From the IMG/VR virus record IMGVR_UViG_3300010391_000135, positions 1 to 28,903 of that record: a stretch of DNA of 28,903 nucleotides; one strand, 5' to 3'. Below the pieces are notes generated by a model that made no database searches, was not told the origin of the DNA, and saw only the letters and a list, made by a program, of their open reading frames with translations. Of the stretch, positions 24,235 through 28,903 are shown one piece after another; position 1 is the stretch's first letter, and every line of letters begins with the position of its first letter. The position numbers and the translations under genes are program-made. This stretch comes from a virus.

Positions 24235-24473
24235 CACGCCGACTCCGTGAGCCGCTTCGCGACCAGCGCCTCGGCGAGCGCGCACTCGATGACGTGGCGC
24301 CGGTTGCTGCCGCGCATCGACCAGCGGTGCATCGCGCCCGGCAGCGCGAACGTGCCCCCGTTGCCGGGCTTGAACTGGCCGTCGTACTTCTGCACGAACC
24401 AGTCAGGCACCACCCACACATGCGCCGCGGTGTCGCCCTGAAGCGAGGTGATCGTGACGAAGGCGTGGTTCAC
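24234..24473 (-). CDS. Small protein, unknown
   Basis: 79 residues from GTG 24473, overlapping the previous stop as GTGA. Beta-rich N-terminus (FVTITSLQGDTAAHVWVVPDWFV), then a HRWSMRGSNRRHVIECALAEAL segment. No family recognised; translational coupling with both neighbours is likely. Confidence 0.65.
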   Translation of the reverse strand: MNHAFVTITSLQGDTAAHVWVVPDWFVQKYDGQFKPGNGGTFALPGAMHRWSMRGSNRRHVIECALAEALVAKRLTESA

Positions 24474-25024
24474 CGCTCCTCCGGTGGCGGATGACTCTCG
24501 CCGAACCCCATCGCCTCGAGCGGCCGGCGCACCTCACCCGACTCGACCGCTCCGGTGCGCGCGCTCTCGGTCTCGGACGCCGCGCGCGCCGCCAGTCGAC
24601 CGGGACTGCCTCGCACCTCGACCAGCTCCGCGCCCGCCTGGACCCCGGCCACCACCGAGTTCTCCGGCAGCCCGCCGTCCTCGTTCACCGCGCGCTCCAG
24701 CAGCAGTCCCGCCGACCTTATCCGCGCCAGATCCGCGATCCGCGCCTCGACCTCGACCCGAAACCCGCGCAGCAGCGCCAGTGTTTCCTCCAGCGTCTCG
24801 GCCGCCACCGTACCCATCACGATCCCAGCCCGCGCCCGCGGCGAGCGACCCACCCTCCGCGCCAGTGACACGCTCGCGGCATAGCACCCGCGGCACACCC
24901 CGCGCCGCCGACCAGCACCGCACGGCGAGAACTCCTCGAGCTCCAATAACTCACGGCACGCGCGACACCGCTTCTTGACCACGCACACCAGCTTACCATA
25001 CAGTGCAACAGCGCGCAACAGCAT
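24470..25024 (-). CDS. Zinc-ribbon protein, promoter-proximal
   Basis: Open from ATG 25024 (184 residues); GTGs at about residues 13 and 15 are alternatives, as no start has a clear ribosome site. Cysteines 20, 23, 35, 44 and 47 in a K-x-C-x2-C ... C-x-x-C spacing resemble the short zinc ribbons found before HNH nucleases in phages, but no HNH motif follows. The remainder is helical and charged (ETLEETLALLRGFRVEVEARIADLARI). It is first in the operon, so it could regulate it or bind DNA. Confidence 0.65.
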   Translation of the reverse strand: MLLRAVALYGKLVCVVKKRCRACRELLELEEFSPCGAGRRRGVCRGCYAASVSLARRVGRSPRARAGIVMGTVAAETLEETLALLRGFRVEVEARIADLARIRSAGLLLERAVNEDGGLPENSVVAGVQAGAELVEVRGSPGRLAARAASETESARTGAVESGEVRRPLEAMGFGESHPPPEER

Positions 25025-25049
25025 CTACTGGCGGCCACCAGCCGAGCAT

Positions 25050-25076
25050 GACAAAATGTCCTTGACAGGGGTCTGT
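25050..25076. promoter_or_regulatory. Operator-like site overlapping a TTGACA box
   Basis: GACA-AAA-TGTC (25050-25060) is an inverted repeat. It is followed by ACAG-GGGT-CTGT (25065-25076), which overlaps TTGACA at 25062-25067. A -10 at normal spacing is poor (TAGATG at 15 bp), while TATGAT at 25076-25081 is too close. This looks like a repressor-binding cluster just upstream of the minus-strand operon. Confidence 0.4.
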
Positions 25077-25734
25077 ATGATGTAGATGAAGGGGTACGGA
25101 AGTCCGCGCGAACCCACCCCTCGCGCGTGGCTCAATCTCGGCAGGACGCCCCAACCCCGACCGCCTCCGCCCTCACTACCGCCCGCGCTCGTATCCAACT
25201 CCCCAACCCCCACGACTCGAGCCTCCCTCCGCACTCCAGTTCCGCGCCGCCTGAACCCGCGGCGCCCCGCGTCAGATCCCGATCGTCACCATACCCGCGA
25301 AGCACCCCCACCAGAAGCCCGCACGAGAGCCTGCGCCCCTCTCGAGCCGCAGAGCCATCAACCAGCCCCACCGCAACAGCACCCCCCGCTATCCGGGCCC
25401 ACCCGGGACTCCTCCGCTCGAGCCTCCCCCACAGGGACTCCGAAGAACACACATCGAGCGCGGGGGAGTCACCCGTGAGGCGACACACGGCGCACGGTGC
25501 GCTGGTGCTCAAGGTGGCGCTCCCCGGGTGCGGTCGGGTGAGCACGAGCAGGGGCACGAGCACGGGGTGGCGCCGGCGGCGCGGGCGATGGTGGTGACTA
25601 GGTGTCGGCGCCGGCAGGACGCGCCGCGGGTGCTCGGCAGCCCGTGCCCAGCCTCGACGCAGGTGCGCGCGCAGGGTCGGCACCGCTCCGGCTACTGCGC
25701 CTGATCCAGGCTCCGGCCCGCGCTGGCGTGGCAC

Positions 25735-25751
25735 TGAGACAAAGTGTCTCA
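25735..25751. promoter_or_regulatory. Perfect 17-bp palindrome, operator-like
   Basis: TGAGACA-AAG-TGTCTCA, seven-bp arms around a 3-bp centre. Its core GACAAAGTGTC matches the 25050-25060 site in 10 of 11 positions, so both may be bound by one dimeric regulator. It lies about 140 bp upstream of the sigma54-like site. Confidence 0.5.
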
Positions 25752-25833
25752 CTCGTCTCTGGCCTGGGGCGGATGCTCATGGCACGGGTCGGGGCGTGGC
25801 TGGCGCAGCGCGGTGGGCTGGCTCGCAGAAAAA

Positions 25834-25860
25834 GCGAGTAACTCGCCGAAAGTTGCGAGT
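25834..25860. promoter_or_regulatory. GCGAGT inverted repeat plus half-site
   Basis: GCGAGT-A-ACTCGC (25834-25846) and a third GCGAGT at 25855-25860. Distinct in sequence from the GACA-type palindromes, it could be a second regulator's site about 50 bp upstream of the sigma54-like element. Confidence 0.4.
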
Positions 25861-25864
25861 GTGT

Positions 25865-25905
25865 TGGCACGGCGATTGTGTGGCTGTCTGGCACGGGTAT
25901 TGCGT
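25865..25905 (+). promoter_or_regulatory. Tandem sigma54-like -24/-12 elements
   Basis: TGGCACGGGTATTGCGT (25889-25905) fits the consensus TGGCACG-N4-TTGC exactly, with GG and GC at the right 12-bp step. A weaker copy, TGGCACG-N4-TTGTG, starts 24 bp earlier (25865). Upstream palindromes could serve as enhancer-binding-protein sites. No such activator gene is in the window, and TGGCACGR octamers also occur at 25780 and 25922, so an iteron-type repeat is an alternative reading. Confidence 0.45.
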
Positions 25906-25938
25906 AGCGGGGGCTGTGGGCTGGCACGAAAAGACCCC

Positions 25939-25967
25939 TTGACGCGCAGAGACAGCGGTGCTACCTT
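25939..25967 (+). promoter_or_regulatory. Sigma70-like promoter of the right-hand operon
   Basis: TTGACG (25939-25944) and TACCTT (25962-25967) are exactly 17 bp apart. The start would fall near 25974, about 45 nt before the first gene at 26019. Confidence 0.6.
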
Positions 25968-26018
25968 GTGGGTACAGCGTCTTGCATGGTGCGGGGCGCG
26001 AGGATGGAGGGCGGAGCG

Positions 26019-26207
26019 ATGAGGACCGACGCGGAACGATGGGCGGCGCAGTTGAAGCACCTTGAGGGCGTGCCGGGCGCGGGCGAGTTGCGAGGGGCGT
26101 TGCGGGCGGCGATTGCTCGGGCGAGTGCTAACGGCCCGTTGCCGCTCCCGGCTCGTCTGCGCGGCCCGGTCGCGGATGCGATCGAGCACGGGATGGGCTG
26201 GTCGTGA
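26019..26207 (+). CDS. Small helical protein, first of right operon
   Basis: 62 residues from ATG 26019; GGAGG lies 8 nt upstream. An upstream ATG at 26004 is possible but lacks spacing. Mostly helical and Ala/Arg/Glu-rich (ERWAAQLKHLEG, ELRGALRAAIARA), no motif recognised. Overlaps the next gene as GTGA. Confidence 0.6.
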   Translation: MRTDAERWAAQLKHLEGVPGAGELRGALRAAIARASANGPLPLPARLRGPVADAIEHGMGWS

Positions 26208-26437
26208 CCGCGCCGACCACGGGACGTGCCGCGCGATCGAGCCTGCGCCGCACTCGCCATCGCCTGCACACGCATGGGCTGTCGTGCAGCGTGGGCACGC
26301 GTGCCTGCGACTACTGCGGATGCCAGACCGCCCACTACTGCGGCGACGAGTCAGGTAGGCGCCGGTGCCAGACCTGCTGCGACGCCGGGCGCGGACCAGA
26401 CCGCAAGCCGCTAGCCTCGCCCGGGGGCGCGTCGTGA
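26204..26437 (+). CDS. Small cysteine-rich protein
   Basis: 77 residues from GTG 26204, overlapping the previous stop. The second half has Cys35, 38, 40, 46, 55, 58 and 59 (CDYCGCQTAHYC ... CQTCC), enough for one or two zinc ions. The basic N-terminus (SSLRRTRHRLHTHG) suggests nucleic-acid contact. Function unknown. Confidence 0.65.
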   Translation: MTAPTTGRAARSSLRRTRHRLHTHGLSCSVGTRACDYCGCQTAHYCGDESGRRRCQTCCDAGRGPDRKPLASPGGAS

Positions 26438-26865
26438 CGCCCCGCGCGCAGCACTCGCCGCAGCCGTGGCGCATCGTCGCGGAACGCTGCACCGGGCGCG
26501 ACCTGCGGCCCGGCGATCTGTTCTCGACCTGCGGTCCCGACTACTGGGCCGAACGCCCTGAGGTCTGGCCCAACAACGGCGCAGTCGGCGAGAAGGTCTA
26601 CATCTACACCGGCCAGCAAGGCCCGGACCCCGACACAACCGTTTACCGCATCCGCATCGAGCGCGCGATCGTGGCGGACCCGGCGCGCGACCTCGCGGCG
26701 CTGCTCGAGGCGGCGCGCGCGGCCCTGCCGCATCTGGCTCGGCGCGCGCACGACTACCTGTTGGCCGAGCACGATCCCGCGACGCCGCTGCACGATGGCG
26801 ATCCCGCCGTCGCCAATGCCACTCTCCGCGCCGCGCTGGCACGCTTCCCGGAGGTGACGCCGTGA
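26434..26865 (+). CDS. Hypothetical protein, N-terminus shared with gene at 28806
   Basis: 143 residues from GTG 26434, overlapping the previous stop as GTGA. It begins MTPRAQHSPQPW, nearly the same as the truncated gene at the window's right end. A beta-rich middle (EKVYIYTGQQG, TVYRIRIERAIVADP) precedes a helical C-terminus (LAALLEAARAALPHLARRAHDYLLAEHD). No recognised family. Confidence 0.65.
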   Translation: MTPRAQHSPQPWRIVAERCTGRDLRPGDLFSTCGPDYWAERPEVWPNNGAVGEKVYIYTGQQGPDPDTTVYRIRIERAIVADPARDLAALLEAARAALPHLARRAHDYLLAEHDPATPLHDGDPAVANATLRAALARFPEVTP

Positions 26866-27056
26866 TGGACTACGATCCCGAGCTGCCCGCTGGCTTTCAG
26901 GATGCGGACTTCGACCTGCGCGAGTTTGAGGAAGCCGTACGCGCCGCACGCCGCCGCGCCAAGCGCGAAGCCGTGAAGGCGGCAGACCCGATTCCCGACC
27001 CGCCCCCCGCGCCGCGACCGCGGCCGGGCGAGGCGGGCGAGCTGTTCGGAGGGTGA
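26862..27056 (+). CDS. Small acidic-to-basic protein, unknown
   Basis: 64 residues from GTG 26862 (7 nt after GGAGG) or 63 from ATG 26865; the previous stop overlaps both. An acidic start (MDYDPELPAGFQDADFDL) leads to a Lys/Arg helix (RAARRRAKREAVKAAD) and a Pro-rich tail. No family recognised. Confidence 0.6.
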   Translation: MMDYDPELPAGFQDADFDLREFEEAVRAARRRAKREAVKAADPIPDPPPAPRPRPGEAGELFGG

Positions 27057-27060
27057 AGCG

Positions 27061-27279
27061 ATGAACAACCGCCCCGCATATCTCGAAGCCTACAGGCTCG
27101 CGCGCGTCGTGTTCGGGACGCGCTTCGGAAAGGTGTGGCGCGCGCCGAGGCCAGACCACCACGGCGTGCGCTGGTGCTTCGCCGGCTTCCAGTGGGCGCA
27201 CGCCTTCGGCGCTGACTCGCAGACCATCAGCGCGCCTGACTGGGACGAGCTTTCGGACCAGCTCGCGGCCGAGTTGTGA
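27061..27279 (+). CDS. Small protein, unknown
   Basis: 72 residues from ATG 27061 with GGAGGG upstream. Compact, with aromatic-rich core (HGVRWCFAGFQWAHAFG) and acidic C-terminal helix. It resembles small single-domain phage proteins but no family was recognised. Confidence 0.65.
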   Translation: MNNRPAYLEAYRLARVVFGTRFGKVWRAPRPDHHGVRWCFAGFQWAHAFGADSQTISAPDWDELSDQLAAEL

Positions 27280-27282
27280 ACC

Positions 27283-27315
27283 CCCGCGCGCCGGTCGGCC
27301 CGGAGGCCGGCGCGC
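27283..27315 (+). repeat. 33-nt hairpin leader, copy 1
   Basis: Identical to 28091-28123. Nine-bp arms GCGCGCCGG/CCGGCGCGC (27286-27294 and 27307-27315) flank a 12-nt loop. It precedes the ribosome site and ATG of the gene at 27342. Confidence 0.8.
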
Positions 27316-27341
27316 TTCACGCCGGGCGGAGGGTCGAAACC

Positions 27342-27680
27342 ATGAGCATGAGCGAGCTTTTCGGAGAGCCGATCTACAGTTACACGTCGCGTCAGGCAAT
27401 CGAGGACGGGGTGCTATTCGAGCCGTTTCCCGACAAGTTTCCCGGCGCGCTGTTCACGGCGGGAGTGCACGCTGCAATCGAGCGGGCCATTCAGGGCTCG
27501 CAGCGCACCTACGCGCAGGCCGCGATTCCGCTGCTCATGGACGCGGCGATGGTTTGCCGGGCCGCGCCCAGCGAGGATCTGTGGACGGACGGCCTCCACG
27601 GCAACGTCACCGGCTCCGATGTGTGGATCGGCCGCAACGATCTCGGCTCCTTCACGATCATGTTTCCCGAGGAGAACTGA
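27342..27680 (+). CDS. Hypothetical protein behind a hairpin leader
   Basis: 112 residues from ATG 27342, with GGAGGG about 8 nt upstream; a GTG at 27276 is in frame but reads through the hairpin. Aromatic/acidic N-terminus (ELFGEPIYSYTSRQAIEDG), helical middle and a beta-like C-terminus (DVWIGRNDLGSFTIMF). No family recognised. Its leader is duplicated before 28151. Confidence 0.7.
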   Translation: MSMSELFGEPIYSYTSRQAIEDGVLFEPFPDKFPGALFTAGVHAAIERAIQGSQRTYAQAAIPLLMDAAMVCRAAPSEDLWTDGLHGNVTGSDVWIGRNDLGSFTIMFPEEN

Positions 27681-27682
27681 AG

Positions 27683-27838
27683 ATGAGCCTGCAACCGTTC
27701 AGTGGAAACCAGACCGTAACCGTCGAGGCCCGCACCCCGGAGGGTGCGCTGCGCTTCGCCTGCTCCCTGTTCCCCGCGCTGTTCACTCCGACCGAGCCCG
27801 CGGGCGGCAAGCACTTCCGCTCGCGGGCGAGCTGGTGA
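27683..27838 (+). CDS. Very small protein, unknown
   Basis: 51 residues from ATG 27683, 2 bp after the previous stop, with GGAGA upstream. Contains TVTVEARTPEGALRFACSLFPALF, a beta-then-helix pattern. No motif recognised. Confidence 0.55.
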   Translation: MSLQPFSGNQTVTVEARTPEGALRFACSLFPALFTPTEPAGGKHFRSRASW

Positions 27839-27842
27839 TCCG

Positions 27843-28088
27843 ATGACGTGGACCCCGGCACCATCCGCATTTCGCGCCTTAAACGGCTTGCGCTGCACCA
27901 CCCCGGTCCCCGGCGGCGAAGTCGGAATCTTCCGCGAACGCTACAGCGTGGCCGGCTGCTATTGGAGCCTCCGCGCCAGGCCGTGGGCCAATGGCGCGGC
28001 CTGCGATTCATGGGGGCGCGGCCTACCGTACCGCACCAAGCGCCACGCCATAGACGCGGCGGAGCGCGGAGTACGGCCGGCCCGCTGA
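27843..28088 (+). CDS. Small protein, unknown
   Basis: 81 residues from ATG 27843, 4 bp after the previous stop; the ribosome site is weak. Beta-rich with aromatic and Cys residues (GLRCTTPVPGGEVGIFRERYSV, CYWSLRARPWANG) and a basic C-terminal helix. No family recognised. Confidence 0.6.
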   Translation: MTWTPAPSAFRALNGLRCTTPVPGGEVGIFRERYSVAGCYWSLRARPWANGAACDSWGRGLPYRTKRHAIDAAERGVRPAR

Positions 28089-28090
28089 AT

Positions 28091-28123
28091 CCCGCGCGCC
28101 GGTCGGCCCGGAGGCCGGCGCGC
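28091..28123 (+). repeat. 33-nt hairpin leader, copy 2
   Basis: Exact copy of 27283-27315; both are followed by a shared CCGGGCGGAGGGT stretch with the ribosome site, then ATGAGC. Confidence 0.8.
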
Positions 28124-28150
28124 ACACCCCACCGGGCGGAGGGTGAGAAG

Positions 28151-28576
28151 ATGAGCGCATGGCTTTGCACCAGAACGCACGTTGCCGCGATCGTGCGGTG
28201 GGCGTTCGATAACGACCGCACCGCCTGCTCGTGGGCGGGCTTCGGCGAGGCGACACCGGAGGGGATCGCCACCATGCTGCACCAAGAGAACATCAAGAGC
28301 TTGGCCGGGCGCTACCCGGAGACGTTCGGCGAGTTCGGCGCGCCGCACGAGTTCAGCTACGCCGACATCCAGCGCGCTCCGCGCCTGTCGCCGGTCGTGT
28401 GCCTCAAGGCCGTCTCGTGCCTGCGCTACCAGAGTTGCGAGCATGACGGCTGGGAAGGCTCGCGCGCCGCTCGATTCTTGGAGGCGGTCGAGGGCGCCGC
28501 GATCTCCGCGCTCCCCGGCTACGACTCGGCACCGTGGGGGATTGACGACCCCGCGCCGGTGGGGGTGGCCCCATGA
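28151..28576 (+). CDS. Conserved-style hypothetical phage protein
   Basis: 141 residues from ATG 28151, following the second hairpin leader. A helical N-terminal part (TRTHVAAIVRWAFDND), then MLHQENIKSLAGRYPET, and a C-terminal region with spaced Cys residues (VVCLKAVSCLRYQSC). The style resembles a widespread phage and plasmid hypothetical family that I cannot name. It overlaps the next gene as ATGA. Confidence 0.7.
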   Translation: MSAWLCTRTHVAAIVRWAFDNDRTACSWAGFGEATPEGIATMLHQENIKSLAGRYPETFGEFGAPHEFSYADIQRAPRLSPVVCLKAVSCLRYQSCEHDGWEGSRAARFLEAVEGAAISALPGYDSAPWGIDDPAPVGVAP

Positions 28577-28809
28577 CCTCCCGCGAACTGTACGACGCCG
28601 CGAAGGCCGCGGGCGTGCCGATCGGCAACCACTATTCCGATCTGTACCTCAAGGCGACGCCAACGGCGCTCGCGCTGGTGAAGCAGTACGACCACAAACA
28701 GAGCGTGGCGTCGTTTACTTCGCAGATCGACGGCGCCCGGTGGCTGGACGTGCCTTTCGCCTTCATGCCCTACTGGGACGCGCGCGGCGCCTCGAAGGTG
28801 GCGCCGTGA
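28573..28809 (+). CDS. Conserved-style hypothetical phage protein
   Basis: 78 residues from ATG 28573. An N-terminal ELYDAAKAAGVPIGNH segment, then DLYLKATPTALALVKQY and a C-terminal SFTSQIDGARWLDVPFAFMPYWDAR, a compact pattern seen in small phage hypothetical proteins. No function known to me. Confidence 0.7.
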   Translation: MTSRELYDAAKAAGVPIGNHYSDLYLKATPTALALVKQYDHKQSVASFTSQIDGARWLDVPFAFMPYWDARGASKVAP

Positions 28810-28903
28810 CCGCCCGCGCGCAGCACTCGCCGGAGCCCCCGTGGACTCCGGCAGACGGGCTCTATCTGCACTCCGGGCACTCGCACCTGATCTCCTGGCT
28901 CAC
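28806..28903 (+). CDS. Truncated gene, N-terminus like that of 26434
   Basis: Open from GTG 28806 to the window edge (32 codons). Begins MTARAQHSPEPPW, matching the start of the gene at 26434, then GLYLHSGHSHLISWL. Continues beyond the window. Confidence 0.55.
   Translation, partial: MTARAQHSPEPPWTPADGLYLHSGHSHLISWL

Larger units (their letters stand above)
25025..26018. other. Gene-poor control region with base-composition switch
   Basis: About 1 kb between divergent operons. Several open frames exist on both strands, but their codon and residue use is erratic (Pro/Arg/Ser-rich) and none has a good ribosome site, so I call none. The plus strand is visibly C-rich from about 25095 to 25440 and G-rich from about 25450 to 25980. 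CTCGAGCCTCCC occurs at 25216-25227 and 25417-25428, and GCACGAGCA at 25542-25550 and 25554-25562. It contains the operator and promoter features listed below. It could also be or include a replication origin. Confidence 0.6.

Noticed and set aside
25062-25088. Plus-strand promoter TTGACA with TATGAT or TAGATG
   Set aside because: Spacers of 8 or 15 bp are wrong, and no gene follows for about 950 bp; kept only as part of an operator-like site.
25127-25752. Open frames on both strands in the control region
   Set aside because: Pro/Arg/Ser-rich, no ribosome sites, and several frames are open at once because of skewed base content.
1-28903. CRISPR array, insertion sequence or integrase
   Set aside because: No regularly spaced repeats, transposase or recombinase motifs were seen on either strand.

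Overview
The window is a segment of a high-GC tailed-phage genome (free phage or prophage). Its long minus-strand block carries the short-tailed (podovirus) virion plan: terminase, portal, scaffold, capsid, a neck adaptor, a beta-propeller-like tail nozzle and large ejection-type proteins. There is no tape-measure, tail-tube or sheath gene. GTG and TTG starts, GTGA/ATGA stop-start overlaps and strong GGAGG ribosome sites point to a GC-rich bacterial host. The host phylum cannot be read from the sequence, and no DNA polymerase, integrase or certain lysis gene lies in the window.

Layout. (1) 1-19529, minus strand: packaging and virion operon, transcribed right to left from a likely promoter near 19577-19606. 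Order: small genes, membrane protein, putative small terminase, large terminase, zinc-finger and basic small genes, portal, three small genes, scaffold, major capsid protein, decoration-like protein, a signal-peptide protein, two structural proteins, head-tail adaptor, nozzle, fibre-like protein, and four putative internal or tail proteins, the last cut by the window edge. (2) 19647-22007, plus strand: an accessory cassette of small genes, three with paired-cysteine zinc motifs and one with a twin-arginine signal. It includes a protein strongly resembling the CBASS-blocking cyclic-nucleotide sponge Acb2, a one-helix membrane protein, and a tRNA with initiator (fMet) features. (3) 22107-25024, minus strand: four small genes ending in an orphan cytosine-5 DNA methyltransferase. 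(4) 25025-26018: about 1 kb with no convincing gene. It holds palindromic operator-like sites, a sigma54-like -24/-12 element, a sigma70-like promoter and a strand-composition switch. (5) 26019-28903, plus strand: a run of tiny uncharacterised genes, two of which are preceded by an identical 33-nt hairpin leader.

Functionally, block 1 builds and fills the particle. Blocks 2, 3 and 5 look like early or host-takeover genes: CBASS evasion, DNA modification, translation-initiation capacity and many small zinc-binding proteins. The most notable items are the Acb2-like gene, the phage-encoded initiator-type tRNA, the sigma54-like control region, the duplicated leader hairpin, a long same-strand gene overlap (18690-19000), and two exported proteins, one Sec and one Tat.
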